This document shows, in pieces, positions 28,334 to 42,000 of a stretch of DNA of 64,000 nt. The stretch covers positions 107,557,667 to 107,621,666 of the forward strand of contig OZ005648.1 of assembly GCA_963930645.1 (NCBI GenBank), in the 5' to 3' direction. Both the position numbers and the translations under genes were made by a program. Under the pieces are notes generated by a model, which saw only the letters and a program-made list of their open reading frames with translations, searched no databases and was not told the origin of the DNA. The stretch is from Salticus scenicus. Taxonomy: Eukaryota; Arthropoda; Arachnida; Araneae; Salticidae. Within the stretch, counting starts at the first letter, position 1. Every line of letters begins with the position of its first letter.

Positions 28334-31300
28334 CATTAATGTTATATTTAACATCAAAAGTAATTAACAGAATTGCAAATTCTGAGTGTATGTTTTGGTT
28401 TTAGATTATTAAATTTTTATATCATGTTTAATTATAAATGTGCAATAAAGATTTTACTGCTAAATGTTATTTTTATGTTTATTTTGCATTTTTAATATGG
28501 CCTCAAGTTTGGGCAAATTGGCTACAGAACATTTGCAACTGTCTGAAGTCATGTTGCAGAACACTGGATATAATTCTACCCTAGGCGATTTATTAAATTT
28601 AATTTTTTATTTAAAATACTTATTGATTAGTTTATTTAAAATATTTATTTTAAATCAGATCCATACATTTTCTACAAGTCTGATTATAAAATTATCCAGA
28701 ATAGTCTTGTCTCTTGTCTTAACCATTCCGTATAATAAATATAACTTTTTAACATACTGTGCAAAAACTAAGGAAGGGGAAATTTTAAATTAATACTTTT
28801 GTAATAAAATATGCCAATTTCGATCACTTTCTCTTCTTACTTTTATAGAGCATAATCGAGAAAATACCTAGACATTTGCTATATCAAGAATTTAGAATCA
28901 AGGAACAAGAGTTTTCTACAAAACTTCATGAAATGAAAAGACAGTTGCATTCCCAACAGCAAATGCTTGATGCTGGTGAAAGTCCTGATATAGTATTACA
29001 AAATCATATGGTAAATAATTTAATCATTAATAATTCTTGGGGCTGATAAAACCTTATGAAATTAAACTTAAATTAACTTTGGTTTATTTTCTTTCTTTCT
29101 TTTTTTTTATCTTATGGTTTATTCTCTTTAAGTTTAAAAAATAAAACCTGGAATAACTCCATTCAATTTTCCAACCATTACCAAACGTTTAAACAAATTT
29201 CAATAAATGAAATAATTCGGAGAACAAACAAAATTGATAATGATAAAATTCTTTAAAATAGAAAAAATTGACAGGTGTTGCATTGCTGGTCATTATAAGA
29301 AATGGTGTGTGTATTATTTATAGTTTTTTTGTTTTTGTTTTTTACAAGGAAACATGAAAGAATTTAAACATATCTAATTATTTGAAATTCATCAAATTAT
29401 TTAAAAAAGACTGATATGTGTCTTAGAATTTTGTTATAGAATGATCATTACTGTAAATTGTATGCTTACCATTGATATTTTTCTACAGGAATATAAAAAG
29501 AGTTTGTATATTTTACGGTTCATTATATAAATTTATGAACTGGGGCAGATTACTCAAACACTCTGTTATGTCCTTCACTTGTGTAAATTCACAAGATTAT
29601 TCAGTGATTCAAATTTATTTAACTAGGGTGAACTGCCCAATAATTGACCATTTAGTGGAAATTTCTTAAAATTTTATTTTATTTTCTAACATAATCACTG
29701 ACGATGTTTTCGGAAAAATTTGTAAGTATCAGTCAATGTATGAGGATAAATAACTGAGAAACATTTTTCTGCTACCTTTTTTACAATTTTAGTTTTTTAT
29801 TGTAAGAGTTTCAAAATGAGATTTTGCCAGTAATTGACCACTTACATCCAGCAAATGACCACAGACATGTTAGTAATTGACCAGTTCTTTTCCAGTGTAA
29901 AAATCAAAATATAAATGTTAAAATTAAAGATTATTAGTAAAAATATATATTTATATTATATTTTAATGTAAATATGTAAAATTATTAGTGTAACTGCCAA
30001 AGCATCAGTATAAGAATATAAGAAAAGAAAGCATAGTTTACCATATTAAATTTATTTTACACTTTTATTACACTTTTTAAATTGCAGCGTTCCAATTAAC
30101 ATATAAATATTATAACAAATCAAAGTTCATCCTCATCTGTGTCACCAAAACAAGATGCACATACAAAGTCAACGTCTTCGTCGCTAGAAATATCATCTAA
30201 TGCAAACTGTTCTCTATGTTTCTTATTTACACATTTTATGTGGTATGGCTCTTTACAAGTATCACATTTCACCCACATATTTTTCATTCCTATCTTATCT
30301 TCATTCATCCAACTTACTTCACACACCTTGCATATCCAGTCTCCATCTATACTTTCTTTTGCTTGCTTTATTTTTTTATTTGAATTTATTTTTTTAATCC
30401 TTTGAGATTCTCTCTCTTCTTTTTTTTTCTTTTTCTCCTCTTCCTTATTCTGTTTATCACTTTCCTTCTTTTTCCAGTAATTTAACCATGCTTTTGACGA
30501 GGCTGCATGTGGTAATCTTTCTCTCATTCGTTTTCTTTTCCTGGGTGATTCTGTTGGCCAAATCACATGATTTAAAAATGCAGGAGAAACACATAATTTT
30601 GACGTTGAGGACATGCTTGAGTTAGGCAAAACAGAATTATTTATCTCTGCACATACTTGTTCATCTTTACTCTTATCAATAGGCAAAAGGGAATCAGCAC
30701 AGATATCAGTTAGATTACTTTCATCGTTGGGACATAAAGAATGCTCTTTATTTTTCAGCAGACTTACTTCATTTAGAACATTATTCTCATTTGTATCACT
30801 TAAAACTGCTTGGTCATTCTCATCATCTGTGAGATATGAAGTGTTTTGGTGTCTTTGAATACTACAACTCTCTTCTATGTCATTATTCTCCTTCTGAGTA
30901 GCTGGAATTAGTCTTTGTCGCAGTTTGATCCATATATCAAAAAGTTCTTTTGCAGATTCTGGACCTTTCCAACCTGTTTTTTCTGATTGGCGAAATTCTT
31001 CAGCTCTGCCTGATGACATCAATGATTCAATAAACAATAAATGTTCTACATTGAATGATGTTGGTTTAACTTGAATATCTTTACTGGTTTCATAAATTCT
31101 TGATTTGTCGGACATGCACTTAGTGAAATCAATTGCTTCGACGTTAAATGGAAAGAGTCCACACTTACGAAACCCATTTTTAATTATGTCAACAGTTATG
31201 CTTCCTAGACACGATTCAAAAAGAAGACCAAAAAGAATGCGTGTTATACTGCGATTTCCTGTTTTTTTTTTCCAGTCGGCTACAGTTGTTCTCCAGTTTG

Positions 31301-34300
31301 CTTTCAAGGGACGGAAAACGGACACATCTGCTGGTTGTAAAATGTGTGTGGCATTAGGCAGCAAAGAGTATAGCAGAATTTGGTTTTCTGAACAAAATTT
31401 GCTAGTTGTATATGATAAATGTGATCGATGACCATCAATTAAAAACAGTATAGGTAATTTAATGTTTTCTTCTTTAAGTAGCGGCAAAAAGGTATTAGCT
31501 AAGTACCCATAAAAGGTCTGTCCTGTCATCCATCCTGTCTTAGAACGCCCAACAGGCCAGCTTGGATTTAGGTTCTTAACAATTCCTGAGGGGATTCTTT
31601 CATATGGGTATACGATCATCGGTGGATATAATTTACCTTCTGCATTCACAGTTACCAGTACGGTTATAGATTCTTTTTCTGAACCTGTGTTTATAGAATA
31701 AAAGTTACCCATCCCTTTTGGAGCTAAAACTAAACCTGTTTCTGGATTTGTTAGGAACCCAGATTCATCTGCATTAAAAATTCTTCTTGGTTCATTTAAA
31801 ATGTCAAGTGCATTTTCAGACTGTAAGTAATTTTTCAAGTCGCTGTGCCATTCACGGATTGATGCCTCATTTACTAGAGCTCTCCCTAAATTAATACTTT
31901 CTGCATGTCTTTGACTAATCTGTGGATGGCGTTTTAAAAAAGCTTTAAACCAAGAATCACCTGGTTTATTTTCCTTAAATGGATTGGGACGGCCATCTGC
32001 AGATATTATTTCTTGTACAGTTTCCAAAAGCATTCGTTTATCCAGCGGAAACCCTTTTTTTGCATTAGCATTTATCCAGTTACATAAAAGGAGTTCTTCT
32101 GAAGGAGTAAGAACTGTTGGAGGGCCCATTTTTCTCATTTCAGGAGTTCTTCCTTTCAATTTATTTATCAAAGTCGAATGAGGAATATTATATTTTCTGG
32201 CTGTTTCTCGAATTTTTCCATTTTTTTCTCTTATTTCAATAATTGCTGATTTTAAGTCTTCTTCAGAATATTTAAAAAATGCTTTCTTCTGATTTTCCAT
32301 CTTATATAACTATCAAAATTTTATGTTCTTAAACCTAAAAAAAAATATAAAAAAGAATTCCTTTACCTCAAATAATCTATATTTAAAGTTATAAATATGT
32401 GTTTAAAAAAAAATATGTTTGAAGGTAGAAGATTTACTAATGTAAAATGGAATCTGGAATTATAATACTGATTTATTACTCATTTATTCAGAAGTTGACC
32501 AAGAACATTTAATAATTAACCATAGTGGTCAACTACTGAAAATATAACTTTTTTCACATTAAAAGTAAACTAATATTGTAATACAGGTAAATATCTTTAT
32601 GAATTACTTTAGTTTAAAAAGGAAACTTAAAAACAAACAAAAATTCAATAGTTGACCATTTTGGTCATTTACTAGCACTTATATTATTTTAAACAACTGG
32701 TAGTTGACCACCCCTTAATCCCAGTATAAATGGTTTGTTTACTAATAAAAATATATCTATTTATTTAAAACAAACATAAATGAACTACATACCTCAATTA
32801 ATAAACCTTTAGAATAAAATTTAGCTTGATGCTTTAAGATTTAAACAAAACATCTCATAACACTATGGCTAATACTAACAGCTCCTGCTTTAAATCTAAT
32901 CAAAACTTTAGTTGCAACTGTAAATTGTAACAGATCATTTCATTGGATGTTACATATTTATTCTACCAATCAGATTCGGAATATATGCACAATACTTCTT
33001 GTTTTTTGCATTTTTATGCTGAAATGGTCAATTACTGGTCTGTGGTCAATTACTGGCAGATCACCCTACATGATAATTACTAAGCTTTCGGAAAGTTGTT
33101 CAGAGCTATTCCAGTTTTTTTTTTTTTTTTTTTTTTTTTTTATTATGTTAGGCAGTATGTTTCAAACATGATATTTTAAATTACGTAAGGAATTTGGAAA
33201 TCTTTCGATATATTTTTTTTTCTTTATGGGAAAGTGAATCTTTATAAATAAATTGTTTTTTCTCCTTTTTTTTTCTGCAACCATTTTTTCCTGTTGTAAT
33301 TAATATTGTAGTATATTTAATTTTCTTCTTTGTGAGAAGTTGATATTTTTTTTCTATGTATTTCTTAGTCATTTTTCACTTCTACACTATTGGGAAGTGC
33401 TGAAAACTGTCTTAATCGAATGAAAATACTCCGTGATGAATACAAATCTTGTCCTCAAGCTTCTAATGAAGTAAATGAAGTGTATATAAAGGATGAAAAA
33501 GAATGGAATCAAATTCAGATTCAAATAAAAGAATTTTTAAATAAATTACAAAGATTAAAAGCTGATTGGAGTGAATATTGTCTAAGGTAGGCTATATTAT
33601 AGTTTATAATATTTGATTTTTAGTAAATCTTAATCCATATTGATTTACTTTAAACTATCATTCTAAATAGATGATGTTTTCTCAAAGATATTTTCAAGTG
33701 GTTAAGTATATATACAGAGGCTGTTCGCACATTTTTTAGACGATTTTGATGGAGTGTACTGAAGCAATTTCACTCATATTTCGAGTTTTATTTGTTCAGT
33801 TTGATAGCCCTTGTTCTTAACTAACATTCTACATCATAATTTCTATGATAATAATGCTTTTTATAATATCGGAAGAGGTATATTTTTCTACTCCTCTTAA
33901 ACGGCTTTCCAGAGTTCACAAAGCGTTGTAGGTCGGTGTTTGGATAATGTTGATTTTAAGAGTCGAAAAACACAAAAATCCAACAGTGATACATCAGAAG
34001 ATTTAGCAGGAATGTCAGTGAAGGGTATGGTTTTAATTCCCATTTTTTGTTCCATATTTTTCTAGAAAAGCAATTGCGGATTGCGATGTGTGGCTGCTTG
34101 TTTTGTCTTGATACAGTTCAACGGATTGATAGCATTGTGGATAAAGATCTGGATTTTCATTTTTAAAAATTGGAATTAAAATATGTTCTTGAGAGTATTT
34201 AGAGTTGATTTTGACATTTTTGTCACATTTTTTTGCTTTTATCTTGCGCTTGTATGAAAAAACCAGTGGCAATCAGAAATCCTTTAGAAAAACTCTCTTT

Positions 34301-35986
34301 TGATGCTTTGAGCCATGTAGCAATTTTTTTTTCTCCACTTTTGTGATAATAAATTGACCTTTTTTTATTGCAACCACTTAAATAGACCCAAGATTCATCT
34401 GTTGTTGCAACATTTTTCCATTTTTCTCCTTATAAATGCTTTTCATAAAGATTTCACTAAAAACTATCTTTGGAAAGAGTGGAAACCTATCCTTCCATCC
34501 ACTGCCATTTTAAAAGCACATTTTTGCATGTAAACAAAAATTATAAATATCAGAAGATAAATAAAACTTCTAAAAATATAACTGTTGTGAAAATAAAATT
34601 CTCCATGCAAACGATTTTTTCTTACTGTGAAATAAAATCATCTAAAAAATGTGCGAACAGCCTCTGTATAAAATAAAAAGCATCTTTTTTAGAAGTATAT
34701 GTGCATATTTTAAGAACCTTCTTTAGTTTTGATCATAGTTTAAATTTATGTTTTGTTACAATGACACCAAATAGCTCATTGCTGAATAATAGCCAAAACA
34801 TTCAATTTACTTCACTGAAAATAAAAGCAAATTAAGTCAAAATAACGTTGAATTGTACCCATGAAAATAAAAAGATAAAAGTAAGTATTTCATATAGATC
34901 CAAGAGCTGCTACTCAAATCATATTTTTTTAAGAAATCTAAACAGATAATAATCAATATACTGTCTCTCATGACAAAGAGGCATAACTCAAAAATCGCGA
35001 TTTTGAATTAAGACGTTTTTTGAACGATCCAAGGTGGTATCTATGATGTGTCAAATTGGTGTAACTCAATTCTTAATAGACGTCTAGTTATAAGGGATTT
35101 ATAATTTTTATCTGAAAGTTATTGATTTTGAATTATGCCTGTTTGCCATGAGAGTGACACAATATTTAAACAATAAACACATTTCAAACATTAGGGTATT
35201 TCTTTTAAACTTTCATATCATTACGAGCTCATAACTGCTGGAATATAAAAATAAAGGAAGAAAATCTCCTTGCTCATCAGTCTTTACCAGTAGCCGAGTT
35301 GCGAAGGTGCCGGATTCAAACCCAGGTTGGACTGTTTGGCCTAGCTGTGAAAAATGCCCCCCTCCCTTTTTTTTTTTTCAAAATTTATGTTAATATGGGT
35401 TAGGACTTCTCACACCCCCCACCCTCCCATGTGTAGAATATTTCTCCCACGCCTATCTTCTTTAGGTTGACAGTCAGCCTGAACTTATACACCCAATACT
35501 CTCCTCACTGATCAAATGTGGAAAAGCACCAAATTTGTATGACAAGTGCAAAGATAAACAGATGTTTAAAGAAAAATGGTAAGTCATGGCCACTTGAGCA
35601 AAATTTAAATTTAATAACTACAAACTTAATAACAACAAACAGCTGAAAAAAAAAATAAAAGAAAAAATAAGAATATTTTCTTATCTTGTGCTGCATGGAA
35701 AACACTATAATGTTTCAGATAATTAGCAAATGACAGAATTAATAAAAAAAGAAAGAAAGTAAAAAAATTACACTATTAAAATACACAAATAGCTTAAACC
35801 TTCTATTCCATATTATTTAGTTTGTGTTACTTATAATAATAATAAAAAGAATTTTCTTCCTATTGTATTAGAATTTATATTATTTATTGTTTGACATTTA
35901 ACACTTGTTTCTCATGCTATTCAGTTTATCATTCCAATCTTGTATATCAATCTAGATCTTATTTATGTTTATTTATATTTTACTTG

Positions 35987-36026
<40 letters not shown>

Positions 36027-39000
36027 TATTGACTTATGTGCAATTTATATTTTTTAATAGATTCAATGATTTGCTTAAATGGATGGATGATGTGCAGCAA
36101 AGTATAAATTCTGTTACAGCTGATATAACTTCTGCCACTGAATTTGAAACAATTAAATCAAAGTTTATGGTGAGTCAACTTTTATTTTAAAAATATTATG
36201 AACTATTTGAATACTTATTAATCTGCATAAGATACTTTTTTCTAATGTTTCTTGATCTACCTTTTTCATTTTCTAATTATAGTCATAATGTATGTATTTT
36301 ATGTATATTGGCAAAATACAGATATTATGTTTTATAAAATGGTTACTTTTCATATAAGCAATTAACATGACTTAATGTCTGTCATAATTTTACTACACTT
36401 AATATTTTAGAAGATTTCTTTAGTAATTTATAGTAATATTTTATGGCTAATGATGTTAAGTTTAATCAAAATAACTTTTACGCATTCATTGTTATTGCTG
36501 TTTAAAATCAAACTAAGAATTAAAACAATTATATATAGAACTTATTTTTATTGTTATAAGAACAAGAAAACCACTTATTTTCATATTTATTTTTGTGATG
36601 TTTAATTATATTTTTAACTTTTTTTTTTTTAATTTAAAATACTTTTATGAAAGTTTTGACTGACTTGTAACACTGAACTTATAGGCTTTGTGCCAGACTG
36701 TTGATAGTCGACGAGAAGATGTCAAGTGGTTGGTTAGAAAATTAGATAACCTTCTAGCCCACATTCCAGAAGATGAAGGAGCTGCTGAGCAAAAAAAGCT
36801 GGATGATTTAGTTGCACGTTACAAGTCTTTAGTTCCTGAAATTGATACAACAATAATTATAACCGAGACTATAACTAAGTGCTTTATTTATCGAGAAGAA
36901 GTTATTGAGGTGAACCGTTGGCTTAAACAAGTTAGAGCTCTTACTGAATCAGTTGAAGAAACACCTTATGATGACCCAAAGAAACTTGCTGAGTTAGTTC
37001 AGCACCAAGAAGTATGTTGTATTGTTTGTTTAAATACTTTAATTCTTTTTTACTATGTTGCATAGTGAAAAATCAGTGTTTGATTTTTATTTTATTTATT
37101 TGTTATTTAACTTTTAACTGTACATAAATTCACTGTAGTAACTGTTGTTTAAAATTTTAATATTGCAGTAAAATATTTTCAGTTTAGTAAATTTAATAAA
37201 ATCGACGACTAAAAAGTGTAAATTACGCTATTGGCCAAAAGTATTGCAAGATTGAAAATTCTAATTTATTTTAAGAAGCCTAAAGAAAATATTTTTTCTT
37301 AAAAAGTAAACTGATTATTTTTAATATCAATATGTTAAATTAGTTTAAAGATGAAATTTGAGTAAGTTATTGAACAAAAATAATTATTTTTATAAAAAAT
37401 GATATACAAAAAAATTTCCAGGTTATCAGAAATCAGCGTATATTTTGATATCTTAGAATAAAATAAAATAAATAAACAATTTACTATTTACCTAAGCTGT
37501 TTTGAGCAATCTACACATTTAATTATCAAATCATGAAGGGGAAAAAAAAAATCTGTACATTGCACAGTTAAAACATTTTTCATGAGATATTCAGTATATT
37601 TATATTCCGATTTCAGTATATTCTTTCAAAAATGACTTTTTAATTTAAAGGTGCAATAATTTTTATTGAAAACTATGCATATTGTAAATAAAAAAATATG
37701 TTGATTTCATTTCAAGCTTTTCAATAAATGTTTATAAATATATACATAGATTTTTATTTACCATACTATTGTTACACAAATGCATCAGAAAATTGTAACA
37801 TATCCTGCAGTTACAGATTATTTTGTTCTTTTAAAGATACAAGGTGATTTTAAACCAATTAATTGTTTGTAAATATTGCAATATGTTTGGCCAGTAGTGT
37901 AAGTAAATAGATTTACACATGTTTTCAAATAATAGTTTCTTATATATTCTTTCTTTTTCAGTAAAATTTTAGAAAAACTACATTAGAGTGATTTGTTAAT
38001 TTCTAACCTTTATTCATTGAAATAATTTTTTATAAAGTGTTAAAAAGAAGGCAAAAAACTTTTTCTATGTGGTGTTATGGAGCAATTTGTAGTTTTGTAT
38101 TTTAATTCTCTTAGTAAAACTCCATAAGTCAAATGAGAGTAATTATTTAATGTTTAATTAGTTAGTAAATAATATAAATATAATGTTTAACATATATTTT
38201 TAACTCTGTAGACAATATCAGCAGCTATTATATATATCCTGTATTTCTTTCGAGGGGAAAAAAAAAAGGGAGAAGAAGAAGAAAGCTTAAAGCATTTAGG
38301 TGTTTTTGTAATAATAATAATAATAATAATAATAAAATTGTATACTATTAAATGAAAAGCCAGTTTTAAACTACAATAAATTAAAAACATCTTTTTATTT
38401 ATTTAAATTTCAGCACAAAATAAACTTCAAAAATAAGTAATGTTTTGAAGTTATTATCATTTCATAAATGAATTTTTTTCTTAACAGACCTAAAACAATA
38501 ACCTTTTTTTTTTTTTTTTTTTTTTTGCAATTTTTGATTTTTAGAATTTTAGAGTGATGAAAGATAAATTATCTCTTTCTGTGTGATTTGCTGGAAAGAA
38601 AATATTTGTGTATGTTCATCATAATTAATCTCCAAATTTTAGTTAATATGATTCTTTTAGGACCTAAATTCTGTTTCTTTCAGACAGGTAAAACCAATTA
38701 CTTTGGACCACCTTAAATACAAATAAAGAAAAAAGAAAAATCTGAGTCAGAAACAAAACTTGAATACTAAATTAAATAAGATTTTTTTATTATTATTATT
38801 TATTTATTATTATTATTTTTTTAATTATAGCTTGTCTAAAATATAAAGTCATTGAAATTTTTATAAATATTAAACTACATATTGGAAAAGTTATTATCTA
38901 TGGTAAATAATGTGCCTTGCAACTACTATCATAATCTAAAATGTGTTATTTAATTTAATTAAGAGAAGTAGCTCATAAATTTGACCATCTTTTGATGGAT

Positions 39001-42000
39001 TTGAGACATCATCATATTTATGATTTGTGTTGCTTAAAATTCTGTTTATAATACAGTAACTGTGAATCTATTAGTCAACAAGGTCTCAACCAAATTTAGT
39101 ATTCAATTCAATCTATTATTTGGTTTCAAAATGGCAGCCATTGAAAATTTAAAATTCATATAAAAAACACATTTATAAATTAATTTGCATGAAATTTAAT
39201 ATGTACATAGCTTCTATAATGGTCTTAATTCAACTATGTTTATTAATAAACTCAAAGATCCATCTTGCTGCTTGCTGTAAAATAGTGGTCGCTTGATTAA
39301 AAAAATAAAAATTAGCCTATTTTTTTGACTAAGCTGAAAGGACTTGTTTTTATTTTACTTTTAGTGTCTGCAAATTAATTTGCGTAAAGAATTTCTGGAA
39401 AAAAAATTCTAACTATATATATGATATAAATGGTTATATGTGATGACTGTATTTGCATGCATATATGCATACTTTTTATTCTTATTATTTCATATTGTAC
39501 ATAGGCAATTGTAAAGCAATTAGAAACACATTTGGGAAATGTAAAGCATAGTGTCCAGAAAGGTAAAGATTTGGAAAAACAGAAGATGACTCCAAAATTT
39601 GTTAGTGAAAATGTGGCTGAATTAGAAACAAATTGGGAGAATGTTTATAAAGCTGCTACGGAAAAACTTACTGTTTTAAGGGTAAACTCTTTTACCTTAA
39701 ATATTTCTGCTCTTGCTCATTTTGTAGTATGGTTAAGGTTTTTAGGTAAAATTTTTCTTTTCTGGTTATTTTATTTGCAGAATGCTCATCAACGATGGGA
39801 TGATTATGACAAACAGAAAAATGAAATTTTCAGGCTTTTAAAACAAGCTGATGAAGAACTTAAGAAATTAAAAGGAACAATGAATGTACAGCAGAGTTCT
39901 GTAAGTAAATATTTTAAAACTTTGATAATATTATAATGATAATCTTTTATTTTTATTTTTTTTTAATGCAGATTTATGCTTTTTTTAATACATTTTTTAT
40001 CATCCGTTTAAAAAGCTGTGATAATGTGGGACAGAGTACCTTAATTGCCTTAGAGAGAGAAAAAAAAAATCCATATGATTAATAGCAAAATTGTTAAACA
40101 GATATGTTGATAAGGTATTGCTATCAGAGTTTATATCTCACTTTTATACTTAAATCGTTAAATAGCAATCTAATTTAAAGTTTTTAGTGCTATTTTTCTA
40201 AATTAGACTTTGCATATGGAATAATTTTGATTTTATTTATTTTTATATTATGTTTATTTTTCAATGTTTTCTGTATCGATTTGTTTATTTCATTCACCAC
40301 CAGGCACTGTTTTTCCATCAACTACAATAGATCCAGGTCAAGTGGTTTAGAAGTTTTAAGATCCCCCAAAATTAATTTGAAAAGGGCAAAGAAATGAGGA
40401 GATTTTGTGAGGGTTCTGTTTAAAGGATAAAAATTTCGTGAATAGATCCAAATTTGTCCTAAATAGATTCCAAGATTATTTTAGGCAGAGCCGTCCTTAG
40501 GGGTGTGTGACAGGTGCAATTGCAAAAGGCCTCGCACCCTTTTTAGTATAAAATGAGAAAAAGGAAAGAAAGTTTACTTATGTGTTTTATTTTACTGTAA
40601 TGTTTATATAAGTGTTGCTTGATAAAAATTAAAATTATTTATCAATTACACCGTTATGAGCGATAACAAATGTTGTAATTCATTCATATATCACTTAAAC
40701 GACATGAGAATACGTTGTTCTTGGGCTGTATAGGAATTTTAGCCATTGTGGCTTAGGCATCTTCTGGTAAATCTCGATGGCAGACACTAAGTACCTCTTC
40801 CGCATCTCATCCCTTCCTAACTCATACTTGAGATCTGTCAAGCCCGACCTGGTCCGACATTAAAATAAATTTAAAACAATTTGAAGTCAAATCAAAAGCT
40901 TTCTTACAGACATACCAGTTTCACCCACAATGTTTATGTCTGTCTCAAATTAACAAATATGGGAAGTATTTGATAATTAATATGTGATGCAAGATTCCAC
41001 TGTGTACATGCGTGTATATATGTGACATGCATGTCTGTGTGTTACCATGTATGCCCACATTTAAGTGCAACTATATCCTGTACTATGGAAAAGTATTTTA
41101 TCTTACATTATTCTAGAACTGTAGATTGAAAGCAATATCATTTGTGGATTAAACATAGTCAGGCTGGCCAACATTGAAATAACAGCAAAACATTAGTGAA
41201 GGGCTCTGCTTGCTCAAATTTTAGGGATATCCAGATTGGCCTTACACACTCCGCTCAATTGTATGCACATCACAAACTTATCATCACCAGAAAACCCGTT
41301 TACTATTACAATAGAGCCTCGCTTATCCAAAGTAATGTGGACCAAGGGTACCTTGGATAATCGAAAACTTTAATATCATGGACTCTGTCGTAAATTGAAG
41401 GGGAAACACATGGTAAAGTTAAAATGGATGAAAACGTGGTCAATCAAGTAAAATAATACATCTATTATATATTGAAATAAAGTCAGTTAAAAATAAAATG
41501 CAATATATACATACATAAATTATAAAATACAGTACTGTATAATAAAATTTGTGAAAGTTATCCACGCCATTTGTCAAAGGCCGTGCTTCTTCTGGGTCGG
41601 GGCCTTGTCCACTCAATTAATCTGGAACTCGGTTAATCGGGGCTCGGTTAATTGCAGTTCCTACTGTACTTCAACATTTATAGATAAGAAATGTTAATAT
41701 TTAGTAGATTGGGGAAAAAATATATCTATATGAAGCAATATGATTTACTTTAATTGCAAGAAACAATTCTTTAATTTTTACGAAGTTTTCACATTTTACA
41801 AAATATTATAAACTTTTGCTTTTGAAAGAAATCTGATTTTCTTTTAGACTTCATAATAAAAAAGATGATTTGCAGATTTTTTAAGCAACATCTAGAGTCT
41901 GTTTACAGGGCATCACAAAAGACATCAGACACACTGCTAAGTATACGTGATATTTCTGTCATTTTTAAGTTGAGACATTATTGTTAAGCTGATTTTTATC

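Noticed and set aside
28464..28793. Open frame with MASSLGKLATEHLQLSEVML as a possible extra Msp300 exon
   Set aside because: No convincing acceptor and donor frame it, it does not show spectrin-type Trp/heptad spacing, and exons 17 and 18 already join in phase. Probably repeat-derived.
30139..32181. Several plus-strand frames across the pogo transposase
   Set aside because: They are antisense shadows of the intact 726-aa minus-strand gene.
37641..37899. Tc1 transposase remnant inside 37226-37899
   Set aside because: No frame shows catalytic motifs; only the ends are recognisable.
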